Shown: one piece after another, positions 7,030-13,824 of the stretch
Position numbering within the stretch: position 1 is the first letter of the stretch
Layout of the letters: every line of letters begins with the position of its first letter
Source of the DNA: JANWKA01 sp035533815
GTDB taxonomy: Bacteria; Bacteroidota; Bacteroidia; Chitinophagales; Chitinophagaceae
Assembly: GCA_035533815.1 (NCBI GenBank)
Contig: DATLTB010000105.1
Span: forward strand, 1 to 16,861
DNA length: 16,861 nucleotides
Direction of reading: 5' to 3'
Translations under genes and position numbers: made by a program
Notes under the pieces: model-generated
The model's input: only the letters and a program-made list of their open reading frames with translations
The model's database searches: none
Told to the model about the DNA's origin: nothing

Positions 7030-7037
7030 CAAAAGTA
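7030..7037 (-). promoter_or_regulatory. -7 box of the riboswitch-receptor transcript
   Basis: TACTTTTG on the minus strand matches TAnnTTTG exactly and lies 6 bp upstream of the P1 stem of the riboswitch. A start near 7022-7023 would place the whole aptamer at the 5' end of the message. A T-rich tract lies upstream but no exact TTTG at the -33 spacing. Confidence 0.55.
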
Positions 7038-7424
7038 TAAAAAAAAGAAAAACAATGAATAAAATATTTATTCCATGATCGGTTGGCAATTCAAAAAGTA
7101 ATCTGCAAAGTGGTAAACGAATACCAGGAATGTGCAATTACCAGCATCCAGGAAATCCGGCCTTTTCATTTCAAGGACATCTAAAAGAAACCAGGATTCC
7201 GTTATTTCAGGACCTTTGACCCCGCTTAAACAAATGCAGGCCAATCCATTATATTGGGTGTGATGATAACCATTCATTGGGTTGCTTCACGGATAATTCC
7301 AAGAAACGCTTTAATGATTTAAGTCTTTATTAAGGCCAAGGTCCATAAATTGCATTGGTGAATTAAATCCGCTTTCGATTTCCATTTCCATTTCCCCTTG
7401 GTGTTTTGACTACTTATGCCTTGA
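7038..7424. other. Intergenic stretch without a recognisable gene
   Basis: Between the receptor promoter and the terminator of the decayed fasciclin gene there is a minus-strand open frame of 69 codons (7068-7277) that starts MNGYHHTQYNGLACICLSG. It resembles nothing I know, has no promoter or ribosome binding site of note, and may be chance or a relic. I see no RNA gene or repeat here apart from short TTTCCA-like runs near 7377-7396. Confidence 0.5.
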
Positions 7425-7458
7425 ATAAAAACAGCAGGGGCATATTGCCCCCTGCTGT
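7424..7458 (-). terminator. Intrinsic terminator of the decayed fasciclin gene
   Basis: ACAGCAGGGGCA (7431-7442) pairs with TGCCCCCTGCTGT (7446-7458) with one bulged C and a 3-nt loop. On the minus strand the stem is followed directly by TTTTTATT (plus 7423-7430). The strong GC stem plus U-tract is a textbook Rho-independent terminator, placed right after the end of the FAS1 relic. Confidence 0.75.
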
Positions 7459-7464
7459 ACGGTA

Positions 7465-7985
7465 TAATATTTAACGGTAACTCCCTTGGACTGGTAAACA
7501 TCCTTGATGGTGGTCTAGGCCTTATGGCCAGTTTCATCCATCAACCAGATATGATGGGCTTTTTGCTGGCAGTGATATAGCCGCCCTGAACAGTTTTCAA
7601 TATGGCTATGCCCTGGTCCCTGTTCATTTCCATCAATTTCCTGGAATCAATGTTTCCGGCAACCACATGAAAGGTCAGGACAGCCGCCAACTGGGATTTA
7701 TTTTCAGGCTTAACCAGATTGTTGACCGCAACTGCAGGAGGTTTTTCAAAATCTTCGTTAGTGGGGGCAAAAACCGGGAATGGCCTGAACCTTCAGGGGT
7801 TTTCCCCAGTCTTGCAGCCTTAACAGGAGCCACCAGGGTAGTATGATCCTTTGAATGCATGGCGTCCTCAATAATGTTAAGGGAGGGATACCTGGCAGCC
7901 CCATCCACCATTTTAGTTTTGCATCCGTGCAAAGGCAGCTCCGGAAAAAAGAAAAGCCAGGCTGAATAATACTGGTTATTTGCAG
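7465..7985 (-). pseudogene. Decayed secreted fasciclin (FAS1) domain gene
   Basis: Pieces of one FAS1 protein appear in order in different frames. A signal-peptide-like LFSLAFLFSGAAFA (about 7922-7966) is in one frame, preceded by ITSII in another. The mature start KTKMVDGAARYPSLNIIEDA, then MHSKDHTTLVAPVKAARLGK follows in a second frame (~7785-7920). A one-base loss near 7780 moves to a third frame with FPVFAPTNEDFEKPPAVAVN, then NLVKPENKSQLAAVLTFHVV, then AGNIDSRKLMEM. A further shift near 7555-7560 gives IWLMDETGHKA, an in-frame TAG, and TTIKDVYQSKGV. FAS1 proteins carry exactly VFAPTNEAF, LTYHVV and TIKDV-QSNGVIHVID in this order. At least three to four frameshifts and one nonsense codon make a functional product very unlikely. 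FAS1 proteins are surface or periplasmic adhesion-type proteins. Confidence 0.85.
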
Positions 7986-8111
7986 GGGAATGATTGTATA
8001 AAAATGATTTTATTGGGTGAAAAAATATGTTCCCTACCAATTCGACTAACCCTAATGCCCGGATTTAACATTTGAGGCAATCTTCCTTTTTTGCTGGCAG
8101 CAAAGGGAAAT

Positions 8112-9395
8112 TCAATGAGCAGTCTGGTCAGTGATTCTGACCTGTATTTTATCAATGCGATGAGCGTCCATGGCTGTAATCTGGAAGCTGAATCCCCTCC
8201 AGTCCAGTTTTTCCCCTTTTTGGGGAATATGTTCTAAATGATACAGGATAAACCCGGCCAGGGTGTCAAAATCCTGACTGATCTCCCCCAGCCAGTCTTC
8301 CTTTTCAAAATAGGTCAGAAAGTCATAAAAACGGATCTGGCCATCTACCAGGAAACTACCATCAGTTCCCTTAACAATCCCATATCCTGTATCATTGGGC
8401 TGGGGCATGTCACCCAACAGGGCTTCCAGGATATCCTTGATAGTGATCATGCCCTGCAGGCTGCCATACTCATCCACAATGAAGGCCAGGTGAATTTTGG
8501 TTTGCCTGAATTGTTCCATTAACTGGTACGCGGAATTACCCTCAGGCACAAAAACTGGTTTTTTCAGTAGATCGCTCAAAGGTGTACTATCATCCGCCGA
8601 ATATAAATCCTTGATATAGATCACCCCTTTCAGGTTATCGATCTGACCTTCGGATACGGGATAAACAGAATGCGGATTTGACGCAATTTTGCGTTTTAGC
8701 CCTTCCCTGCTTTCATTCATATCAATCCACACCATATCCGTCCGGTGAGTCATCAGGGATGTGATATTCCGGTCTCCGAGATGAAATACCCGCTCTATGA
8801 TCTCCTGTTCATTTTCTTCAATATTCCCTGAAGAAGTACCTTCATCAATCATCGCCTTGATCTCTTCCTCAGTCACCGAATTATCGGCAACTGTCTTAAG
8901 CCCGAACAAACTGACGATGGCATTGGAGGAGACTGTCAGCAGCCAGATAAAAGGAAATGTAACCACAGATATCAGGTTCATCAGGGGTGACATAGCCCTG
9001 GCAATGGTCTCAGGGTTTGCCATGCCGATCCGCTTGGGGACCAGTTCTCCCAATACCAGGGTAAAATAGGTGATGATCAGCACCACGATGATCAGGGACA
9101 AATGTTTGCTGTAAGGTTGCAACCATGCCCACCTGTCCAGCAATTGTATGAAGAATTTCCTGACATTGTCCCCTGATAAAATTCCCAAAAGGATCCCCGT
9201 AATCGTGATGCCGATCTGTACAGTGGAAAGGAATCGGTCCGGGTTGTTGGCCAGTTTCAGGGCTTTTCTTGCGGTTTCATCTCCCTTATTAACCAGCTGT
9301 TCCAGCCGGATCTTCCTGGCTGATACCAGGGCAATTTCCGACATGGAAAATATGCCGTTGATAATGATCAGGATGAACAGGATTAAAACCTCCAT
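8112..9395 (-). CDS. CorC/HlyC family membrane protein (DUF21, CBS pair, CorC_HlyC domain)
   Basis: 427 residues with the standard three-part layout. The N-terminal membrane domain (DUF21/CNNM, ~1-180) has MEVLILFILIIINGIFSMSE, then ARKIRLEQLVNKGD, the NNPDRFLSTVQIGIT motif, the LVLGELVPKRIGMANPE motif, and several hydrophobic helices. A linker with SVTEEEIKAMIDEGTSSG (~184-201) and IERVFHLGDRNITSLMTHR leads into a pair of CBS domains (~210-330), ending LAFIVDEYGSLQGMITIKDI, then LEALLGDM. A C-terminal CorC_HlyC domain (~340-425) has VDGQIRFYDF and DTLAGFILYHLEHIPQKGE. The family includes Mg2+/Co2+ efflux and Mg2+ homeostasis proteins of the inner membrane; older hemolysin annotations are misleading. 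No promoter box was found in the short gap upstream, which ends just after the PAP2 terminator. Confidence 0.93.
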   Translation of the reverse strand: MEVLILFILIIINGIFSMSEIALVSARKIRLEQLVNKGDETARKALKLANNPDRFLSTVQIGITITGILLGILSGDNVRKFFIQLLDRWAWLQPYSKHLSLIIVVLIITYFTLVLGELVPKRIGMANPETIARAMSPLMNLISVVTFPFIWLLTVSSNAIVSLFGLKTVADNSVTEEEIKAMIDEGTSSGNIEENEQEIIERVFHLGDRNITSLMTHRTDMVWIDMNESREGLKRKIASNPHSVYPVSEGQIDNLKGVIYIKDLYSADDSTPLSDLLKKPVFVPEGNSAYQLMEQFRQTKIHLAFIVDEYGSLQGMITIKDILEALLGDMPQPNDTGYGIVKGTDGSFLVDGQIRFYDFLTYFEKEDWLGEISQDFDTLAGFILYHLEHIPQKGEKLDWRGFSFQITAMDAHRIDKIQVRITDQTAH

Positions 9396-9440
9396 GGCGG
9401 GCTTGTAATTTACATAATTACCAGATGGCAGTTAATAGAA

Positions 9441-9468
9441 ATAAAAAAACAGGCCGTTTTCCTGGCCT
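9441..9468 (-). terminator. Intrinsic terminator after the PAP2 gene
   Basis: AGGCC (9451-9455) and GGCCT (9464-9468) form a 5-bp stem; on the minus strand it is followed by GTTTTTTTATT. It lies 15 bp past the end of the PAP2 gene and before the CorC-type gene, so it separates these transcripts. Confidence 0.6.
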
Positions 9469-9482
9469 TGACGACCGGAAAA

Positions 9483-10106
9483 TCATCCTTTTTTTTGCTT
9501 TCTCAGAAGGTCATATCCCGGTCCGTTCCCTTCCAAACCTAAACTTGAATTGAACACCCAACCGGTTGCCCAGCCCGCCAAAAGGCCAAGCATGGCTCCG
9601 CAAAAAGTATCCACCGGATAATGGACTCCTACATAGATCTGGGCATAGGAAATGACAAAAGCCCAGGCAAAAGCCAGATTCATCCATTTGCCAAATAACG
9701 GTCTGAGGGTGAGAAACATGAACATGGCCATGCCAAAATGATTAGTCGCATGGGAGGAAGGGAAACTGAATCCTGACCCGCAGGGAACCAGCAGACGGGT
9801 AAATGCCGATACCACCGGATCATTACAGGGTCTCAAACGCTGCACCCAGAATTTGAATAAATGGCTGCAGGTGAAATCTGTAATGCCAAAAGTAAGTAAA
9901 AAGAAAAGCACCCATAAAGCTCCACGGAACCTGAAGTTGAGCACCATGAAAACGAGCAGGAACAGATAGAGCGGGGCCCAGAAATAAGGATTGCGCATGA
10001 AGGGTAGCACTGCATCCAGGAACCCGTTATGCCATAATCCGTTGATATGGTAAAACAGCCTGATATCCCAATTTCGGATTTCCCCTTTAAGTATGGAAAA
10101 ATTCAT
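9483..10106 (-). CDS. PAP2-type lipid phosphatase (PgpB/undecaprenyl-diphosphatase-like)
   Basis: 207-residue inner-membrane protein with about six hydrophobic segments. The PAP2 catalytic motifs are in place: Lys85...Arg92-Pro93 (KFWVQRLRP, the KX6RP motif), Pro116-Ser-Ser-His119 (FPSSHATN) and IYVGVHYPVD with His162 and Asp166. The third motif usually begins SR; here the position six before the histidine is Gln156, not Arg. I recall this in other Bacteroidota members. The family dephosphorylates lipid phosphates such as phosphatidylglycerophosphate, phosphatidate or undecaprenyl diphosphate at the outer face of the inner membrane; which one is not readable here. The ATG overlaps the stop of the upstream methyltransferase (ATGA), so the two are probably translationally coupled, and a terminator follows. 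Confidence 0.92.
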   Translation of the reverse strand: MNFSILKGEIRNWDIRLFYHINGLWHNGFLDAVLPFMRNPYFWAPLYLFLLVFMVLNFRFRGALWVLFFLLTFGITDFTCSHLFKFWVQRLRPCNDPVVSAFTRLLVPCGSGFSFPSSHATNHFGMAMFMFLTLRPLFGKWMNLAFAWAFVISYAQIYVGVHYPVDTFCGAMLGLLAGWATGWVFNSSLGLEGNGPGYDLLRKQKKG

Positions 10107-10882
10107 GGCAGCCTGGTTGCAATCAGGAGCAGTCTCGGGGAGTGGTTAGGTTCATAAGGAGACAGATCATAATCCCCGAATGTTTCCCTGATTTTAAGTT
10201 GTTGCCGGCCAAACATTTCCTCAAAATCCTGCAGGGTATAAGCCATCACCCTTTCTTCATGCTTTTCCCGGATCAGTTTCGAAGAATCATAAATTTCTAT
10301 CCGTTTAACAAACCTATCCCCCGATAGGCTCCGCTGGATAAAGAACTGAACTCCTTTGATAACCTTAACCTCATTTTCCACCAGATTTTCTTTAATAAAT
10401 GTGCTGTTCAGATAATCCAGCACCAGGGTCCCTCCCTCTTTTAGTGCCATACCCATGCTCCTCAATGCCTGTTCATTTTCCCGCTGACTGTCAAAGTAAC
10501 CAAAACTGGTGAAAAAGTTAAATACATAATCATAATAATTGCTCCGGAAATAGGACCGCATATCATGGGTATAAAAGACCAGTTGTCCAGCTGCCGAAGC
10601 GGCAGATTTTTGGATATTCCTGGAGGAAAGATCAATCCCATCCACCTCAAGCCCTCTTTCAGCTAACTGCCTCGCATACCTGCCATCCCCGCTAGCCATA
10701 TCCAGGACCAGGGCAGAGGCAGGCGGTTTAAGGTATTCCATCAGCCGATCAATGCATCTACCCGCCTCTTCCTCATTACGGTGAAAATACAGAATGGGGT
10801 AATAGGGTGAGTTGAACCAGGTCTCAAACCATTGATCAGTAGAGGGCACGCGGGATAATTTAGCCGTAAATGTAAGGATCAA
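10103..10882 (-). CDS. Class I SAM-dependent methyltransferase
   Basis: 259 residues with a Rossmann-type methyltransferase core. Motif I is VLDMASGDGRYARQL (~59-73), with the second acidic residue in VDGIDLSSRNI (~79-90) and a post-motif block YDYVFNFFTSFGYF (~116-130) followed by GGTLVLDYLN. The start WFETWFNSPYYPILY is a pattern I recognise from Bacteroidota methyltransferases of unknown substrate, and the C-terminal half (FEEMFGRQQLKIRETFGDYD, then LSPYEPNHSPRLLLIA) fits the same subgroup. Substrate unknown; small molecule or lipid are both possible. It precedes the PAP2 gene with a 4-bp overlap, suggesting a shared two-gene transcript. The gene diverges from glmM across a 222-bp gap. A near-consensus TACTTTG lies on the minus strand upstream of the start. 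Confidence 0.88.
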   Translation of the reverse strand: MILTFTAKLSRVPSTDQWFETWFNSPYYPILYFHRNEEEAGRCIDRLMEYLKPPASALVLDMASGDGRYARQLAERGLEVDGIDLSSRNIQKSAASAAGQLVFYTHDMRSYFRSNYYDYVFNFFTSFGYFDSQRENEQALRSMGMALKEGGTLVLDYLNSTFIKENLVENEVKVIKGVQFFIQRSLSGDRFVKRIEIYDSSKLIREKHEERVMAYTLQDFEEMFGRQQLKIRETFGDYDLSPYEPNHSPRLLLIATRLP

Positions 10883-11077
10883 TTACCGGTTATTCCTGCC
10901 TATTTCCAAAGTAAAGCCAGTTCAACTTTTCTTCTTTATTCCATTGACAATATATTATATTTCGGAGCAACTTTATTTAAATCCAATTTCCCGTAAGATT
11001 CCCGCAGTTTCCTCCGGCCCTGCTGGAATATATACCCCTGCTCCGGATCCGGCTTCAGCAGGCTATCCGGAAAAATC

Positions 11078-11085
11078 TATATTTG
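11078..11085 (+). promoter_or_regulatory. -7 box of the glmM-type gene
   Basis: TATATTTG matches TAnnTTTG exactly, 19 bp before the GTG start at 11105, which would give a leader of about 13 nt. The same short spacing is seen at lipB and the pseudouridine synthase gene. A -33 match is weak (TTCA at about the right distance). Confidence 0.5.
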
Positions 11086-11104
11086 CAGTCCTAAAGTTTG
11101 TTTT

Positions 11105-12487
11105 GTGCCACTTATAAAATCCATTTCCGGCATCAGGGGAACTATTGGGGGGAAACCCGGGGAAGGGCTTACTCCCTTGGATGTTGTCAGATTTGTAAGC
11201 GCATTCGGGACCCTGTTGGGTAAGAAGTCCGCCAAAAGACAAATCATCGTGGGCAGGGATGGCCGGATTTCCGGTGAATTGCTCAACCATTTGGTGATAT
11301 CCACTTTAATCAGCCTGGGCTGGAACGTCAAGGACCTGGGTCTTTCCACCACCCCCACTGTGGAAATCGCAGTCCAAATGGAAGATGCAGCAGGGGGAAT
11401 AATCATTTCTGCCAGTCATAACTCCCAGGAATGGAATGCCCTGAAACTGCTGAACAGCGAAGGAGAATTCCTTTCCCAAGAAGACGGAACCATGCTGTTG
11501 GAACTGGCAGCCAGGGACAAGGCCAGCTATGCCCCAATTACCGCCCTGGGTACCTGTATAAAGGACGACACCTACCTGCGAAAACATATTGATATCATCT
11601 TGCAGCACCCCTTGGTGGATCAGAAAGCTATATCAAAAGGAAACTTTAAGGTCATCCTAGATGCCATCAATTCAACTGGTGCGATCTTTGTACCCGCCCT
11701 GCTAAAGGCCCTTGGGGTAAGGGATATCCAGGTAATCTTTGAGGAAGTTAACGGCAGATTTGCCCATAATCCCGAACCATTGCCGGAAAATCTTATTGCC
11801 CTGGCAGGGGAGGTAAAGAAAAAAAATGCCGATCTCGGCATTGCAGTGGACCCTGATGTGGACCGGCTTTGTTTTGTTTGTGAAGACGGTAGTATGTTCG
11901 GCGAGGAGTATACCCTGGTAGCCATTGCGGACTATGTCCTTGGAAAAAGAAAAGGGAATACCGTATCGAATCTGAGTTCCACCCGGGCACTTAAGGAAAT
12001 TACCCTGAAACACGGAGGCGAATATTTCTCTTCAGCAGTTGGAGAAGTCAACGTGGTTCGCCGGATGAAGGAGGTAAATGCGGTGATAGGGGGAGAAGGG
12101 AATGGAGGCATCATACTGCCTGACCTACATTATGGCAGGGATGCCTTGGCGGGGATTGCCCTTTTCCTCAGCCATCTTTCCCAAACCAAAAAAGGGACAA
12201 AGGCCCTTCGCAGCCAATATCCGGATTATTACATTTCGAAGAATAAGATCGAATTACAGGGTGGAATTGACTCCAAGAAACTATTTGAAAAGATCAGGGA
12301 TAAATACAAAAACAATCCGGTCAACTGCGAAGATGGTCTGCGGATTGAATTTGACGGTGACTGGGTACATCTGAGGATCTCAAATACTGAACCGATCATC
12401 CGGATCTATGCGGAAAGCCGGTATGCCACTACTGCAGACAATATTGCCCGAAGGATTATGCAGGATATCCATGAATTCAACCATTGA
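11105..12487 (+). CDS. glmM: Phosphoglucosamine mutase-type alpha-D-phosphohexomutase (GlmM)
   Basis: 460 residues from a GTG at 11105. GlmM converts glucosamine-6-phosphate to glucosamine-1-phosphate for UDP-GlcNAc, feeding peptidoglycan and lipopolysaccharide. All phosphohexomutase landmarks are visible: N-terminal SISGIRGTIGG (~6-16), the phosphoserine loop ISASHNSQEWNALK with Ser104, the metal loop DPDVDRL (Asp249, Asp251, Asp253), the sugar loop GEGNGGIILPDLHYGRDAL and the C-terminal phosphate-binding loop RISNTEPIIRIYAE. The N-terminal end SISGIRGT and overall length fit the Bacteroidota/archaeal GlmM-like group; phosphomannomutase or phosphoglucomutase activity cannot be excluded by eye. 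The start is chosen because the residues directly after GTG (MPLIKSISGIRG) match the family's usual beginning and the -7 box lies 19 bp upstream. A cysteine desulfurase gene follows after 124 bp. Confidence 0.9.
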   Translation: MPLIKSISGIRGTIGGKPGEGLTPLDVVRFVSAFGTLLGKKSAKRQIIVGRDGRISGELLNHLVISTLISLGWNVKDLGLSTTPTVEIAVQMEDAAGGIIISASHNSQEWNALKLLNSEGEFLSQEDGTMLLELAARDKASYAPITALGTCIKDDTYLRKHIDIILQHPLVDQKAISKGNFKVILDAINSTGAIFVPALLKALGVRDIQVIFEEVNGRFAHNPEPLPENLIALAGEVKKKNADLGIAVDPDVDRLCFVCEDGSMFGEEYTLVAIADYVLGKRKGNTVSNLSSTRALKEITLKHGGEYFSSAVGEVNVVRRMKEVNAVIGGEGNGGIILPDLHYGRDALAGIALFLSHLSQTKKGTKALRSQYPDYYISKNKIELQGGIDSKKLFEKIRDKYKNNPVNCEDGLRIEFDGDWVHLRISNTEPIIRIYAESRYATTADNIARRIMQDIHEFNH

Positions 12488-12611
12488 TTCATGGGGAAAA
12501 GGCAGTTTTTTTACAAAAATGTGCAGAACTTAGTATCGTGAACGGCATAATCCCTCCATGGCATCCTTTAAATCTGGTTTTCTGTTTAATGAAATCGCCC
12601 AGGCACTTGAC

Positions 12612-13739
12612 ATGAAAAGGATCTATTTCGACAATGCAGCTACTACACCAATGGATCCTGATGTGCTGGAAGCGATGATGCCTTACCTCACGGAAAAATT
12701 CGGAAATCCCTCTTCCATTTATTCCTATGGAAGGGAATCCCGGATGGCTGTGGAACAAGCCCGCAGGACGGTTGCGAGGCTCCTGAATGCTCAACCTGGA
12801 GAGATATTCTTTACTTCTGGTGGCACAGAATCCACCAATGCTGCGATTACTGCTGCTGTCCGGGACCTGGGCTGCAAGCGCATCATCACATCCCCGATTG
12901 AACACCATGCCACCCTTCATTCCGCAGCTTTCCTGCAGGAAACAGGGCAAGTGAAACTATGCTTTGTTGGCATCCGAAGTGATGGACATATAGATCTGGA
13001 CAACCTGGAAAACCTATTGAAGGAATCTGATGAAAAGACCCTGGTTTCCCTGATGCATGCCAATAATGAGATTGGCAATCTGCTGGATATCGAAAGAGTT
13101 GCTTTTATCTGCAGACAACACCGTGCAGTTTTCCATTGCGATACGGTGCAGACCCTGGGTCATTATGCCCTGGACCTGTCAAAGACGTCTGTGGATTTCA
13201 TCAATGGGGCTGCCCATAAATTTCATGGACCGAAGGGAATCGGCATCCTCTACATCAAAAATACCCTGAAAGTCCGCCCTTTCATTCAGGGGGGCAGTCA
13301 GGAAAGGCAGATGCGTGCTGGTACCGAGAATCTATATGGCATTGTCGGTTTTGCCAAAGCACTGGAAAATGCATCGGCTGAAATGGAATCCCAACAGGTG
13401 AAGATCAATGAACTGCGTTTATATATGGCAAACTGCCTGAAGGCTGCATTTCCTGGAGTGATTTTTAACGGAGACCTCTATGGCCATAGCCTGTATACCG
13501 TGCTGAGTGTATCGCTGCCCAGAACGGAAAAAACAGAAATGATCCTGATGAATCTGGATATCCAGGGTATTTGCGCCTCGGGAGGAAGTGCATGTACATC
13601 GGGAGCCAATGCGGGATCTCATGTCATCCAGGTGGTCAATCCCCGCCAGGATTTAATCACGGTGAGATTTTCCTTTTCCAAATACAATACCCGGGAAGAA
13701 GTGGAATTTACGGTTTCCAAAATGCGGGAAATGGTGTAA
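12612..13739 (+). CDS. Cysteine desulfurase (IscS/NifS family)
   Basis: 375 residues from the ATG at 12612, which gives the canonical start MKRIYFDNAATTP. An open frame extends back to an ATG at 12558, but the extra 18 residues are outside the family pattern. The PLP enzyme removes sulfur from cysteine as a persulfide for Fe-S clusters and tRNA thiolation. The landmarks are PSSIYSYGRESR (~36-47), SGGTESTNAAI, IEHHATLHSAAF, MHANNEIGNL, the PLP lysine Lys203 in AAHKFHGPKGIG, GGSQERQMRAGTEN, and the active-site Cys328 in CASGGSACTSG. The lysine and cysteine positions agree with those of typical IscS. No iscU or sufS partner lies beside it, so which scaffold it serves is unknown. IscS, NifS and related single-copy desulfurases are not told apart by sequence alone. 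Confidence 0.94.
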   Translation: MKRIYFDNAATTPMDPDVLEAMMPYLTEKFGNPSSIYSYGRESRMAVEQARRTVARLLNAQPGEIFFTSGGTESTNAAITAAVRDLGCKRIITSPIEHHATLHSAAFLQETGQVKLCFVGIRSDGHIDLDNLENLLKESDEKTLVSLMHANNEIGNLLDIERVAFICRQHRAVFHCDTVQTLGHYALDLSKTSVDFINGAAHKFHGPKGIGILYIKNTLKVRPFIQGGSQERQMRAGTENLYGIVGFAKALENASAEMESQQVKINELRLYMANCLKAAFPGVIFNGDLYGHSLYTVLSVSLPRTEKTEMILMNLDIQGICASGGSACTSGANAGSHVIQVVNPRQDLITVRFSFSKYNTREEVEFTVSKMREMV

Positions 13740-13824
13740 AAGGACCTTTTCATAGTCCCAGTATGGAAAATTCATACAAACAAGCTTAATTTAACTGATT
13801 GGATGAACTGATCAATACTTCCCC

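Noticed and set aside
7068..7277. 69-codon minus-strand open frame upstream of the riboswitch promoter
   Set aside because: No recognisable family, no ribosome binding site, and composition like the surrounding non-coding DNA; possibly a relic but not supportable as a gene.
7319..7537. 72-codon minus-strand open frame starting MKLAIRPRPPS
   Set aside because: It is an off-frame reading of the C-terminal end of the fasciclin pseudogene and its terminator.
7675..8040. 121-codon minus-strand open frame taken as an intact gene
   Set aside because: Only its middle is FAS1 sequence; the beginning and the end are out of frame with the rest of the domain, so it is part of the pseudogene.
8090..8104. 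Palindrome TTTGCTGGCAGCAAA after the CorC-type gene
   Set aside because: The arms nearly touch, leaving no usable hairpin loop, and no clear U-tract follows on the minus strand, so I do not call it a terminator.
12558..12611. Upstream ATG of the cysteine desulfurase
   Set aside because: The extra 18 residues lie before the conserved family start MKRIYFDNAATTP, which begins at 12612.
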